From Labilithrix luteola (GTDB lineage: Bacteria; Myxococcota_A; Polyangia; Polyangiales; Polyangiaceae), in the NCBI RefSeq assembly GCF_001263205.1, contig NZ_CP012333.1:2294001-2358000 (forward strand): a DNA stretch of 64,000 bases, written 5' to 3'. Below, piece after piece: positions 8,460-17,741 of the stretch. The notes under the pieces were generated by a model. It saw only the letters and a list, made by a program, of their open reading frames with translations. It was not told the DNA's origin and ran no database searches. Both the position numbers and the translations under genes were made by a program. The stretch's first letter is position 1. Each line of letters starts with the position of its first letter.

Positions 8460-9844
8460 GGGAGCTTCACCTCCGCAGGAACGAGAACCGAGCCCTTGGG
8501 CAATCCAGCGCCGAGCTGACCGGTGGAATTGCTTCCCCAGCAATACACTTTGCCATTCGTCAGGAGCGCACACGTGGAATACGGCAAGATCTTCACCTCG
8601 GCCGCTGGTGCCGGCAGCCCCGCCACCCGAACAGGGGCTAGCGCGAATTCTTTGGTTCCGTCACCGGCCTGACCTGCGTTGTTCAGGCCCAAGCAGTAAA
8701 CGGCTCCGGATACCGAGGTCGCGCACCAGCGATGCTTCTCGTAGAACTGACGGTTGTTGCTTTCGCGCCCCATGAACGACGCCGTCGTCGCAATTCGCGT
8801 GATCGGCTCGGGCGTGTCGACCGCGATGGGCAACGCGCGGCCCCAGGGATCGTCCCAGGAGAACGGCGGCCCCGAAGGATCGGGGGCTCCCCAACACCAG
8901 CCGACGCCGTTCGCGACGGCGCATGACTCCTGGTCGATGGAGTCGAGCATCGTCACGTGTCCGAGCGGAACGGCACTCGGCCAACCGTCCGGATTGAGGG
9001 GAGTCTCGCGTCCGACTCCTGGATCGGCACCCCAGCTCATGATCTTGCCATCGCCGTACACGGCGAACGTGGCGGCTCCGAGCGCGATCTCCTTCACCCC
9101 AGCGGGAAGGTCGATCGTACGCGGCGCCATGTTGCCCCGCTTGGTGAAATCCGGGTCGACTTGGAGGGAGTCATTGCTTCCCCAGCAGACAACGCTCTCG
9201 TCCCGGAGAATCGCGCACGCGACGAGCTGGCTCGCAGCCACCTTTTTCGCGGGTCCGGGGAGAGGAAGGCGGACTGGGGTAGTCTGAACGGTCACCGATG
9301 AGGCCTCGTCCTGGAGGAAGGGGCCCTTGCTCCAGCACCAGACATCGCCGTCATTCCCGACGGCGCACGTATGGTCGATCGCGGTGATGCCCGATAGCCC
9401 TGGAACACGCGCGGGAAGAGCACTGTTGGTGCCGGATGCGTCGCCGTTTCCAAGCTGGCCTAGGCTGTTGGTTCCCCAGCACGCGACCGTGCCATCGGAG
9501 AGCACGGCGCAATAACCCTCGTCGCCTCGCTGATTGCCCAGCACGGTGGTGAGCGCGACGGCACACGGAGGCGACGAACACGTGATCGGCAACGGCGCGG
9601 CGTCGACGAGAGCGTCCGGCCTCGCCCCTGCGTCGGTGACGACCTCCACGTCCGGCACGTCCGCAGCGTCGGCATCGCCATCGGAGCTCTCTTCGCCGCC
9701 GTCGGAGGAGCTGCTGCCGTCGGGTGTCTCGTCGACGTCGCTGCTCGAGCAGCTCGCACTCGCCGCGACCAGCGACGAAAAGCCGACGAGCATGATCAGC
9801 AGCCCAGACGAGCGACGATCAAGGAGTGGTCTTGTGATACGCAT
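8456..9844 (-). CDS. RCC1-repeat lipoprotein, module A2 gene 7
   Basis: A 462-residue lipoprotein. MRITRPLLDRRSSG is followed by a hydrophobic segment and a lipobox ending SASC, then a Ser/Asp-rich spacer. The body has about seven RCC1 blades with signatures such as YCAVLSDGTVACWG, SLGQLGNGDASG, CAILRDESVVCWGSN, GWCWGAPD, GAVYCLGLNNAGQAGDG and NGKVYCWGSNSTGQLGAG, giving a propeller that closes near the C-terminus. The start lies 26 nt inside the preceding gene in another frame, and the 3' end overlaps the IgGFc-type gene by 4 nt. Eukaryotic RCC1 exchange activity should not be assumed. Confidence 0.87.
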   Translation of the reverse strand: MRITRPLLDRRSSGLLIMLVGFSSLVAASASCSSSDVDETPDGSSSSDGGEESSDGDADAADVPDVEVVTDAGARPDALVDAAPLPITCSSPPCAVALTTVLGNQRGDEGYCAVLSDGTVACWGTNSLGQLGNGDASGTNSALPARVPGLSGITAIDHTCAVGNDGDVWCWSKGPFLQDEASSVTVQTTPVRLPLPGPAKKVAASQLVACAILRDESVVCWGSNDSLQVDPDFTKRGNMAPRTIDLPAGVKEIALGAATFAVYGDGKIMSWGADPGVGRETPLNPDGWPSAVPLGHVTMLDSIDQESCAVANGVGWCWGAPDPSGPPFSWDDPWGRALPIAVDTPEPITRIATTASFMGRESNNRQFYEKHRWCATSVSGAVYCLGLNNAGQAGDGTKEFALAPVRVAGLPAPAAEVKILPYSTCALLTNGKVYCWGSNSTGQLGAGLPKGSVLVPAEVKLP

Positions 9845-11135
9845 GGCGCGCTCCGATTGCCCAGATGTTCTGCTTCGAAGTTCCGCGAATCCTGACGATC
9901 GACACATCGACCGGAGCGCCGTCTCTCGAGATCGAAGAAATTTCATAGTCACCGTCGTCGGTTCCGCGGAGAACGAGCCCCCAAGACGAGAACCAGTTCT
10001 CGTTCTCCCATCGCCACATCGACCGGATGGTGGAGTTCGCCAGCAAGGCCTTCGCGGTCCTCACGGGTACGACCGACGAGGTGAACGAATAGCCCGCGTC
10101 CTCGACGTGAACGCGCATGAGCTCGCCATTCTTGAATCCTCCGCGCTGAACGGCGTCGTGAAGGGCGAGGTATTCGGTCGCCGAGGATCGATGGATATCG
10201 GTGAGCCAACCTCCCCCGGTGTCGCCGAGCAACATCGTTCCTGGACGGTTGCGACACGGAGCGACAGGGTTGTTCTGGACGATACCGTCCGCGAAACGCT
10301 CCCATCCGGCAGCGGATTTGCGAACGGCGAGCGGGCAATGGAACAAGCCGCGATCGCGAGCTCCGACGAACCAGACATCGTCCGGCCCCGTTCCGTCGAC
10401 CGCGGTGAAGAAGATGTGCTCCGTGGGCGCTTCGAGATTCTCCGCGACGTAAACCGTCGACCAGGTACGATCCGAAGCATCGCGCCTGAAGATGGCGTTG
10501 CTGTACCAAGCATACACATCCTCGGTGCCCGAGCCCCAGACGCCGAGTGTCACGCGCTTTTCTGCAGCGACGGCGTAGTTCGGATTTCCGTGCTCGTGGG
10601 ACAGCGGATGTCCGACGACGTGATCCGGCAGCTCGCTTCGCGTCCAGGACCACGGAGCCTCGGCGCTCGGCCTCTTTCCCCAATAGACGTACGCGGGTCC
10701 AACGGTGAAATAGACCTCGTTCGCGTTCGGAGCGTAGATACGCCCGGCGAACGTACCGATCCCCGTTTCATTTTGAGTCTGGTCGTCGATGTACTGCCAG
10801 GTATCGCTGGACGGCAGCCACTCGAGCACCTTCACGCCCTCGCTGGCGCTCTCGGCGATCGCGAACGCGCGATCTTCGAGCGGCCAGACGTCTCGAAAGA
10901 CGAGGTCTGCATCGGGGAACGCCGTGATGCACCATCCGGCGTCGCTGCACTTGGGAAGACTCGCATCTGGAACGGGAGCGGAGGAGTCCACAGCAGCATC
11001 CGCGTCGGGAGTCGTCGCAGGCGGCGGCGACGGCGGGGGCGCGTCCGCCTGCGGAGTTTGCTCTTCCGAGCTCGCACAGGCAGCGATGATGGCAAGCGAC
11101 GCGCACGTCGTCGTGAGGAACAGGACGGCTCTCAT
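9819..11135 (-). CDS. propeller lipoprotein 2, module A2 gene 6
   Basis: A 438-residue lipoprotein collinear with the A1 and B copies. The lipobox ends IAAC, followed by a Pro/Asp/Ala spacer and the CSDAGWCITAFPD motif. Recognisable elements include FRDVWPLEDRAFAIAES, KVLEWLPSSDTW, NEVYFTVGPAYVYWGKRP, EDVYAWYSNAIFRR, GPDDVWFVGARDRG and QNIWAIGARHAYHKTTP at the C-terminus. These repeated aromatic strand motifs indicate a propeller. The start at 11135 forms an ATGA overlap with propeller 1. The terminal 26 nt also encode the first residues of the RCC1 lipoprotein. Function unknown. Confidence 0.8.
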   Translation of the reverse strand: MRAVLFLTTTCASLAIIAACASSEEQTPQADAPPPSPPPATTPDADAAVDSSAPVPDASLPKCSDAGWCITAFPDADLVFRDVWPLEDRAFAIAESASEGVKVLEWLPSSDTWQYIDDQTQNETGIGTFAGRIYAPNANEVYFTVGPAYVYWGKRPSAEAPWSWTRSELPDHVVGHPLSHEHGNPNYAVAAEKRVTLGVWGSGTEDVYAWYSNAIFRRDASDRTWSTVYVAENLEAPTEHIFFTAVDGTGPDDVWFVGARDRGLFHCPLAVRKSAAGWERFADGIVQNNPVAPCRNRPGTMLLGDTGGGWLTDIHRSSATEYLALHDAVQRGGFKNGELMRVHVEDAGYSFTSSVVPVRTAKALLANSTIRSMWRWENENWFSSWGLVLRGTDDGDYEISSISRDGAPVDVSIVRIRGTSKQNIWAIGARHAYHKTTP

Positions 11136-12346
11136 GGCTTCCCTCCGAGCGATACGAGGACGCCTTGCCCCGCAATCCAGACCTTCCCAGGCGAAGGGAC
11201 CCAGATATGGTCGAGTCGCGGTCGCCGAGCACCGAGGCCGGCGACCTTTACGCGCGTCCAGGTTGCGCCGTCGAAGTGGAAGACCGTCCCCTCGTCTCCG
11301 GCGATCCAGATGTCGTTGGGCGACGATCCGGCGACCGCGTGAAGGTGCTGTTTCGTCGGCACCGCGTCGTAGACCTCCCAGAATCGCGCATCGCCGCGAT
11401 AGCGACGCACGGTGCCGAGCGCCCCCACCGCCCAGACGTCGTCGGAGGCGGCGGCCCACACGCCGTCGAGCGCGTCCCGTGTGAGCGTATTGAAGGTGGT
11501 CAGCGTCGGCGCGTCCGACTCCGCGTTCGTGACACGGAATGCAGCGCCTCTCGGCCCGACGGCCCAGATCTCGTCGGCGGAGGCTCCGTGCAGACCAGAG
11601 ACCTCACGGCATGGAACGTACGTGCACTTGCGCAAGGTCGTTCCAACGACTTGGAACCTGTTGTTTTCGACAGACCAGCGCATGCGCCAGAGCCCTCCGC
11701 TATCGGTCTGAGAGCTCACGCCAATCCAGAGGGAGTCCGCGCCGGGGTACGCGAAGCTCGTCTCGAGGCGCATGAAGCCGCCCCCCCACTGTGGCGGCAC
11801 CTTCGTCGTATCGAGGAACGACCAGCCGTCGGCGGAGGCCTCGGCGTCCACACCGGCGTCGAGTCCGCGCGTATAGAGTCGTTTCGGATCGCCGAAAGCG
11901 ATCTCGCTGTCGCCGTGCAGCCAGATTACGGAAAGCGACTGTTGGGTGTCGACGATCGAGCGACGCCAGGCGGTGCCGTCGAAGTGCGCGACGGTGCCGA
12001 CGGTACCCGAAAGCCAGATGTCGCTCGGCGATCGCCCCGAGATCGAGGTGACGTAGGTCCGAAGGTCGAGTCCATCCGACGCAGCGAAGAGTGCGTCGAG
12101 GCAGAGCGCCCCCTCCGTGCACTCCGTGGGGTAGTACACGCAGTCGCCCTCGACGCACGGCACCTCCGCGTCGGTCGCGTCACTGCCGTCGGGCGAGGGC
12201 GCGGGCGCGGCGTCAGCGGGCGGGTAATACGTCTGTTCTCGGGGAACTCCTCCCGTCTCTTCGTCGGACGCGCACGCCGCAAGAATGACGGCGATCTGCG
12301 CGGGAATCATCACGCTCGCAACGGGCAAGAGCCATCGCTTCTTCAT
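11132..12346 (-). CDS. propeller lipoprotein 1, module A2 gene 5
   Basis: A 404-residue lipoprotein starting MKKRWLLPVAS, with a lipobox ending ILAAC and a Pro/Asp/Ala spacer. A short Cys segment (CVEGDCVYYPTECTEGALC) matches the A1 and B paralogues. Blade motifs include SDIWLSGTVGTVAHFDGTAW, DEIWAVGPRGAAF, DDVWAVGALGTVRRY, NDIWIAGDEGTVFHFDGATW and GKVWIAGQGVLVSLGGKP, so a YCF48/BNR-like propeller of about seven blades is likely. The start at 12346 is set by the ATGA overlap with the Cys-rich gene. Confidence 0.8.
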   Translation of the reverse strand: MKKRWLLPVASVMIPAQIAVILAACASDEETGGVPREQTYYPPADAAPAPSPDGSDATDAEVPCVEGDCVYYPTECTEGALCLDALFAASDGLDLRTYVTSISGRSPSDIWLSGTVGTVAHFDGTAWRRSIVDTQQSLSVIWLHGDSEIAFGDPKRLYTRGLDAGVDAEASADGWSFLDTTKVPPQWGGGFMRLETSFAYPGADSLWIGVSSQTDSGGLWRMRWSVENNRFQVVGTTLRKCTYVPCREVSGLHGASADEIWAVGPRGAAFRVTNAESDAPTLTTFNTLTRDALDGVWAAASDDVWAVGALGTVRRYRGDARFWEVYDAVPTKQHLHAVAGSSPNDIWIAGDEGTVFHFDGATWTRVKVAGLGARRPRLDHIWVPSPGKVWIAGQGVLVSLGGKP

Positions 12347-13533
12347 CGGGTCGGCCCTCCGGCATCCTGTTGCGGCCCGCACGGCTCGACCATGCATTCG
12401 CCGTCGACGCACGCCTGCCCTGCGATCCCGTCGCAGACTTTGCCGCAAGCACCACAATTCTTCGGATCGGCAAAGATGTTGGTCTCACAGCCGTCGTCAC
12501 GGTTTCCGTTGCAATCGCTCCATCCCAACTTGCAACTCCGCTCGCACTTGCCGTAGACGCAAGCCTCGTTGGCGTTGGGGATGTCGAAACGGCACATCGA
12601 ACCGCACCCGCCGCAGTTCTCGCTATCCGAAGAGAAATCTGCGCAATACCCACAAGGAGGTTCGGCGCAGAACGCCTCGCAGAACGTCTGTCCGGAGGGA
12701 CACATGCACTCCGGCACCATGGAAGGATTGAGTCGGCAGCTCGCGCCGTTCGAACACTTGTTCCCGCACGCTCCGCAGTTGTCGTCGTCCGTGAGGTAGA
12801 GCTCACATCCATTGTCACGACGACCGTCGCAATCTCCATAGCCAGCGATGCATTTCAGGGCGCCGCATTGGTTGTCTTCACAACCGAAATACATGTTCGC
12901 AGGGCGCTCGCTGCCGTCGCCCTCGGGAGGACAAGCGTTGTTGCACGCACCGCAGCTCGAGTCGTTGTTCGTCGGATCGACGCATACCTCGAGGGGGCCC
13001 GGGCAGTAGATTTCGCCGGCGGTGCAGCCACAGCCGAAGTCGTTGGCGTGCAGCGTCCGCTCGATGCACGGCTTATCTGCCGGGCATTTCAGTCCACAGC
13101 CCCCACAGTTGTCGTTGTTCGGAAGATCGACCTCACAACCGTTGTCGGGGATACCGTCGCAGTCGAGTGCAATGTCCGTCTGACAAGCCATCACGCATCG
13201 ACCTTCGAAGCACGAATACTTTTCACGGCGCGTTTGGGCCGGACAGGCGTTACCGCACTCTCCGCAGTTATTCGGATCGGTACGCAGGTCCACGTCGCAT
13301 GTGAAGAGCGAGTTCGAACACGTCGTGTGACCGGCGGGGCAATGGTCCGACGGGCAGTAAGACAGAAGGTCGCTTGCATCCTGAGGCGTCGTGCCTGCTT
13401 CGGCCGGGATGATGCCATTCGTGGGATCGTCCTTGCCGAATCCTCGTCCGAGCGACTCCGCGCGCGAACACGAAGTGGCGACAATGCATAGGAGTACGAG
13501 GGCAGATATGGCCCCCAGAATGCGACATCTCAA
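12343..13533 (-). CDS. NCGxCG-repeat Cys-rich lipoprotein, module A2 gene 4
   Basis: A 396-residue exported protein. The signal peptide MRCRILGAISALVLLCIV ends at the lipobox-like ATSC, and a DASDLLSYCPSDHCPAGH segment follows. Six NCGxCG-type units alternate with DCDGIPDNGCE-like acidic Cys segments, and the C-terminus AGQACVDGECMVEPC is nearly the same in A1 and B. The acidic Asp/Asn-rich loops between Cys pairs could bind calcium, but no canonical EF-hand is seen. It is separated from the upstream TM/TPR gene by 59 nt, so a secondary promoter there cannot be excluded. Confidence 0.82.
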   Translation of the reverse strand: MRCRILGAISALVLLCIVATSCSRAESLGRGFGKDDPTNGIIPAEAGTTPQDASDLLSYCPSDHCPAGHTTCSNSLFTCDVDLRTDPNNCGECGNACPAQTRREKYSCFEGRCVMACQTDIALDCDGIPDNGCEVDLPNNDNCGGCGLKCPADKPCIERTLHANDFGCGCTAGEIYCPGPLEVCVDPTNNDSSCGACNNACPPEGDGSERPANMYFGCEDNQCGALKCIAGYGDCDGRRDNGCELYLTDDDNCGACGNKCSNGASCRLNPSMVPECMCPSGQTFCEAFCAEPPCGYCADFSSDSENCGGCGSMCRFDIPNANEACVYGKCERSCKLGWSDCNGNRDDGCETNIFADPKNCGACGKVCDGIAGQACVDGECMVEPCGPQQDAGGPTR

Positions 13534-13592
13534 CGTGAGTCTCCTTGAAAGACGCCGTGGCGCGATCGACGAGAGGACGTGAACGCAGATTC

Positions 13593-14348
13593 CTATTCGG
13601 CCGAAGTGAGACCGCGCAGGATCACGGCGACACGATTCGCAAACAGCCCACGAGGGTGTTGAGTCAGAAAGCGATCCCCCAAGAGACGCGCCTCGCGGAC
13701 TCTTCCGCTGCGCGCGAGCGCCTCGATGCGGATCACCGCGACTTCCACCGAGAAGGCGCCTTCGGTGAACTCTGCGTCGTACGCGTCGAGGAGGAGCAAC
13801 GTGCGCTCGGCGTCGTTTGCGGCGAGCGCTGCGCGAGCTTCTCTCATGCGGGCGATCTCGCGGCCGAGCGTCGATTCCAGCGGGCGCTCGGAGGAAGCGA
13901 CCGTCGTGGTGACGCTCTTTCGGGCCATACGAGGGGAACGATGCACCGGCGGGTTCACGTCGGGCTCGGCGCTCGGCGACGCAGCGGAAGGCACCACGGC
14001 GGGCTCCGCCGGCTCGCCGCTCGACGCCGCGGCCGTCGCCACGACCGAATCGACAGCCCGCACGGTCCGGCTGTCAGAGCGCGGAGGAGCGTTCGCGGAC
14101 ATGCCCGAGAACGCTGCTGCACCGGCCCCGATGACGAGCGCGGCGCCCAAGGGGTAGAGCGCCCGCCCGCCGAGGGCACGCCACGAAAACGCGCGCACCT
14201 GCGAAGCGGCTGGCGCCAGATCGAGCGCCGCGAACATCTTTTCTCGTGCGCCGGCAGGAGGCACGTCCTCGCGAGCTGCGTCGAGCACGTCTCGCTGCAG
14301 CGGATCGCCGTCACTCCAATCGAGCGATTCGTCATCGAAGAGAGACAC
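13593..14348 (-). CDS. one-TM, TPR-like putative anti-sigma regulator, module A2 gene 3
   Basis: I place the start at GTG 14348 (VSLFDDES), one base after the sigma stop, because a strong AAGGAG lies 7 nt upstream; an ATG at 14411 would overlap the sigma gene by 62 nt. The 251-residue product has an acidic cytoplasmic N-terminus, one TM helix (YPLGAALVIGAGAAAF), a Ser/Pro/Ala linker, and a C-terminal helical hairpin domain (AALAANDAERTLLLLDAY, EALARSGRVREARLLG). No ZAS zinc motif is present. Its position directly behind an ECF sigma gene suggests that it holds or senses for that sigma; this is inference. Confidence 0.68.
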   Translation of the reverse strand: MSLFDDESLDWSDGDPLQRDVLDAAREDVPPAGAREKMFAALDLAPAASQVRAFSWRALGGRALYPLGAALVIGAGAAAFSGMSANAPPRSDSRTVRAVDSVVATAAASSGEPAEPAVVPSAASPSAEPDVNPPVHRSPRMARKSVTTTVASSERPLESTLGREIARMREARAALAANDAERTLLLLDAYDAEFTEGAFSVEVAVIRIEALARSGRVREARLLGDRFLTQHPRGLFANRVAVILRGLTSAE

Positions 14349-14349
14349 G

Positions 14350-14958
14350 TCAGACTCCTTGCCTTCGCGCGCGAAGCCGAGCGATGCCGGCGCGGAGGTC
14401 TTCCCGGGCACGCCTCAGGCGCGAGACGACGGTGCTGAGCGGGAGCTGCAGGACCGCCGCAATTTCCGAGGTGGATAGCTCCTCGAGCGCGGATAGGATG
14501 AAGACCTCCCGACGCTCTTCGGACATGCTGGCGATGATTTCGTCGAGCGCCGTGCGGGCTTCGACGCGATCGAGACGAGCTTCGGCGGCCGGAACGACGA
14601 ACGGCGAGGCCGGAGCTTCCACTTCCGGCACCTCTCGACGCTTCGCGTGCGCACGCCGAACGTTGGCGGCGACGCGCACCGCGATGCCGAAGACGAACGT
14701 GCGCTCTTTGCCAGGTTCGATCTGGTCGAGTTTGCGCGACAAGATGATGAAAACTTGTTGCGTCGCGTCATCCGTCTCAGGCGGCGCGATACCGAGCCTC
14801 CGCAGCGAACGCCACGCGAAGTCGTAGTGCTCGAGCGCGATCCGGCGCAGGCGTTCGTCTGCCGAACGATCCCGCTTCAAGGAAGCATCCGCATCGGCGG
14901 ACGCCGGACTCACGATCCCGGGCACTGCAACCACGACCTCTTCCTCCGTCGGCACCAA
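14350..14958 (-). CDS. ECF sigma factor, module A2 gene 2
   Basis: A 202-residue ECF sigma factor with an N-terminal extension of about 35 residues. Region 2: RIALEHYDFAWRSLRRLG, DDATQQVFIILSRKLDQI and RTFVFGIAVRVAANVRR. Region 4: MSEERREVFILSALEELSTSEIAAVLQLPLSTVVSRLRRAREDL. Its recognition helix (PLSTVVSRLRRA) differs from those in A1 and B (Q-T-A-Y-S-R), so it may read a different promoter. It ends one base before the putative anti-sigma gene and lies 90 nt downstream of the exported gene-1 protein. Confidence 0.88.
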   Translation of the reverse strand: MVPTEEEVVVAVPGIVSPASADADASLKRDRSADERLRRIALEHYDFAWRSLRRLGIAPPETDDATQQVFIILSRKLDQIEPGKERTFVFGIAVRVAANVRRAHAKRREVPEVEAPASPFVVPAAEARLDRVEARTALDEIIASMSEERREVFILSALEELSTSEIAAVLQLPLSTVVSRLRRAREDLRAGIARLRARRQGV

Positions 14959-15048
14959 TGTCCCGGACTGGAGAACGAGCGTCAGAAATCTTCACCCCGC
15001 AGGCACTTTCTTGGGCCAGCGATGCAGCGGTCGAGCTCGAGGCCGATT

Positions 15049-16137
15049 TTAAAACACGTGAGCGACGAATCCCACGGCCGCAAAGGGGGACACCCGCGGT
15101 GCCCGATAGGCGACCGGGTCTTCATAGGGCTCGAAATAAAGGTCCGTCCGCGTCACGGGCGCCCGTGCGCCAACCATCATCTCGATGGAGAAGCTCGGAG
15201 AGAGTCGCCACGTCGCCCTGGCGGAGGCGCCCAAGGTCAGCCAAAGATAGGAGAAGGACACCACCGGAAGCGGCGCGACGACACTCGCCTCGAGGCGGCC
15301 AAGCTCTACGTTGACGCAAGGCCCGATGCGAAGAACATCGTGCCGTAGCAGATCGACGCAATTGGACATCGTCAGTTCGGTCCACCGGACCGAGACGTGT
15401 CCGAGCGGAGAGACGATGCGTTCTCTCAGACTTCGCGCGATCCCCAAGCGAAGCATCGGCTCGAACCGCGCCGGGAACGCAAGCTGCGCGAACCACGTCG
15501 CGAGCGGGAGAGCCCCTCGATTCCCGTTGACCTCGAAGCCTGCGCCCATCGCCGCGGATAGGCGCTCGCTCCGGGCGCGGCGCACGGCTGCGACCCGAGG
15601 TGTGCGCACGGCTGGCGGCCTCGCAGCTTTCGCCGTCGTCAGAGCTTGGCCCGTCGCGGGCGCGCGAGGAGCTTCCTCTCCTTCAGCCGCGGGCGGCTCC
15701 ACTTCGTGCTCGAGCGCGATCTCTTCCTCGAGCGCGATGGCAGCCATCATCGTCAAGGCGGTGATGACGTCCGCACACGATATCGAGGACGCCGAGCGGT
15801 CCACGCTCACCCCGCCGGCAGAGAGAACGACGGTCCCATCGCTGACCGCGCCGTGCTTCTCGATCCGAAACACGAGGTCGACGGCCGCCTCGTCCGGAAG
15901 CGCGGGCCGCACACGAGCATGATGCAGCGCCAAGCGCTCCATCGTACTCGGCTCCTTCGGACAGCCTTCGTGAAAGGACTCCGAGATGCGGAGCGCCACT
16001 GGCCCGGGCTCTGCGGCCCGCGAATCCGAGCTCGCGAGGGCGATGGCGACCACGACCGCCGCGCTCACCGCAAGCCGCCGCGTCGCCCTCCTCTTTTGCC
16101 CGCTCTGACGCACGCCGCTCGGGCCGAAGCAAAGCAC
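15049..16137 (-). CDS. exported two-domain protein with probable outer-membrane C-terminus, module A2 gene 1
   Basis: A 362-residue homologue of the A1 and B first genes, recognised by order rather than by strong sequence identity. Signal peptide: RRLAVSAAVVVAIALASSDSRA. It is followed by VALRISESFHEGCPKE and a second conserved Cys in SCADVITALTMMAAIALEEE. The middle is Ala/Pro/Glu-rich. The C-terminal half is strand-rich and ends FAAVGFVAHVF with a terminal Phe, as in many outer-membrane barrels. It diverges from module B gene 1 across a 469-bp gap. Its role is unknown. Confidence 0.62.
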   Translation of the reverse strand: MLCFGPSGVRQSGQKRRATRRLAVSAAVVVAIALASSDSRAAEPGPVALRISESFHEGCPKEPSTMERLALHHARVRPALPDEAAVDLVFRIEKHGAVSDGTVVLSAGGVSVDRSASSISCADVITALTMMAAIALEEEIALEHEVEPPAAEGEEAPRAPATGQALTTAKAARPPAVRTPRVAAVRRARSERLSAAMGAGFEVNGNRGALPLATWFAQLAFPARFEPMLRLGIARSLRERIVSPLGHVSVRWTELTMSNCVDLLRHDVLRIGPCVNVELGRLEASVVAPLPVVSFSYLWLTLGASARATWRLSPSFSIEMMVGARAPVTRTDLYFEPYEDPVAYRAPRVSPFAAVGFVAHVF

Positions 16138-16261
16138 GAGGCGTCGCCGAAGACAGCCTTGAAGCGCGCGTTTGCAGGCAGGATGGCCATCGACACGCGC
16201 TCACCGCGGAGCTTACGCCAAGGCAATTCAAGGTATGCCCGGCGCAGACCACGCTTCGCTG

Positions 16262-16560
16262 TGGTCCTTCCGTCGGCCTTTGGCCGTTCGGCTCGCCTTC
16301 CGCGGATCGGAGAGATCGCCGTGACCGCCGATTTGATAGAGCCCGCGCACCGCCGTTACGGCCCACCGCGTTCGGCTTGAACGTCGAGTCGACTCTGCCC
16401 ACGCGAGCGCGATGAGAAGCGCCGCGATCTTCTCCACGCCGTTGGACTCCTCGGGAAACAACGATGGCTGCTCGTGAACAGCCTGATCGATGGCCGTCGC
16501 CGTTGCACCGTCATCAGCGAAGGATCCGCGTCGTGAGCATCGAGTCCTGCAGACCTCATG
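16262..16560 (-). pseudogene. degenerate copy 3 of a lysozyme-like gene
   Basis: The minus strand of this gap between the divergent modules A2 and B encodes, in shifting frames, AIDQAVHEQPSLFPEESNG, KIAALLIALAWAEST and GLYQIGGHGDLSDPRKASRTA. These match the intact gene at 38232-38717, but the copy lacks its N-terminus, has an internal insertion/frameshift after AEST, and loses the C-terminal third. It is therefore a dead fragment. The remaining bases of the 16138-16606 gap must hold the promoters of the two divergent modules, but I see no clear core motif. Confidence 0.75.
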
Positions 16561-16606
16561 CGGAACGGCCCGGCGGATTGCGCTCGACCTGATGTAGTAT
16601 GATCGA

Positions 16607-17710
16607 ATGTGCTGCCACCATGCTGCACGGCGGTGGAGGACGTGCGGAGTCGCGGTCCTCATCGCGCTGGCAGCAGGACTCGCATCGACGCCGGCGCGCG
16701 CGGATCCGTCGTTCGCGCTGTCATGGCGCGAACGATCCGGTGCGACGGCATGCGTGACGGAGGCAGCGCTGCGCGCTGTCGTGAAGGAGAAGCTCGGGCG
16801 AGATCCGTTCGTCGATCGAGAGCGCGCCGACATCGTCATCGAAGGAGAGGAGGTCTCCTCGGGCGCCCGCCTTCGAGCGCGGGTGCGGGAGAGACGTCGT
16901 GACGGCGTCGTCCTCGGCTCGCGGGACATCGACGCGGAGACCTGCCCTCGTTTGATTCGAGCCACCGGAATCGTCGTCGCGCTCTTCGCGAGGCCGCCCG
17001 AAGAGCGCGAACCCGAGGTGGAGCGCGGCGGCGAGAGCGAACGCACCGTCGATCACGGTGCACGGCCCGAGGAACGCGCGGAACGTGCGGAGACCGAACC
17101 GTCCGCGCGCGTGATACGCATACCGCCATCGACGCCGAGGCGCCGGCCATCTGGCAAGAACGTGCCCGAAGAGCCGCGGCGATCGCCGGAGCTGTCGCTC
17201 GGGCTTGGGGGATCCGCTGCCGTCGGCCTTTTACCTTCCGTGAGCGCAGCGACGCGAGCTGTCGCCAGGCTGGAGCTGCCGAGCTCGCGTTGGAGCTTCG
17301 AGTGGAGCGGCGGGTATTCGCTCCCGCAGTCGTTCGCCACCCGGACGGTCCACGGAACCCTATCCGCGGTCGATCAGCAGCTCCGCGTATGTCTGGCGCT
17401 GACCGAGCGACGCGGGATCGGGATCAGGATCGACGCGTGTGGCGGCGCGTTCTGGGGGGCCGTCGTCCCTCATGCGGTCGGGCTCCGAGAGCGGGACAGT
17501 TCGTGGCGATCGCTCGCCGGCCCGGTCTCCGCGCTTGCGGTTCAGCTTCGAGACAGCGCGCGCGCAGCGCGCCTGGAGCTGGGCATGACGGCGCCCGTGG
17601 CGGGGCGAGACTTCTACTTCGATAGCACCGAGGGGAGGCCTGAGCGGCTGTATTCCACCGGCGCGGTCATCGGGTTCCTCGGAGTGAGCGGGCTCTTCAC
17701 GATTTTGTAA
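16607..17710 (+). CDS. exported two-domain protein with probable outer-membrane C-terminus, module B gene 1
   Basis: A 367-residue exported protein. Signal peptide: TCGVAVLIALAAGLASTPARA. FALSWRERSGATACVTE supplies the first conserved Cys and CPRLIRATGIVVALFA the second. Between about residues 125 and 190 lies a charged Arg/Glu/Pro linker. The C-terminal half (LSLGLGGSAAVGLLPS, IDACGGAFWGAV, ARLELGMTAPVAGRDFYF, IGFLGVSGLFTIL) looks like a beta-barrel. It lies 31 nt from the first possible sigma start and shares the module layout with A1, A2 and D. Family name unknown. Confidence 0.65.
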   Translation: MCCHHAARRWRTCGVAVLIALAAGLASTPARADPSFALSWRERSGATACVTEAALRAVVKEKLGRDPFVDRERADIVIEGEEVSSGARLRARVRERRRDGVVLGSRDIDAETCPRLIRATGIVVALFARPPEEREPEVERGGESERTVDHGARPEERAERAETEPSARVIRIPPSTPRRRPSGKNVPEEPRRSPELSLGLGGSAAVGLLPSVSAATRAVARLELPSSRWSFEWSGGYSLPQSFATRTVHGTLSAVDQQLRVCLALTERRGIGIRIDACGGAFWGAVVPHAVGLRERDSSWRSLAGPVSALAVQLRDSARAARLELGMTAPVAGRDFYFDSTEGRPERLYSTGAVIGFLGVSGLFTIL

Positions 17711-17741
17711 TAATGAAGGTGCGTACGGGCCACTGCTCCCT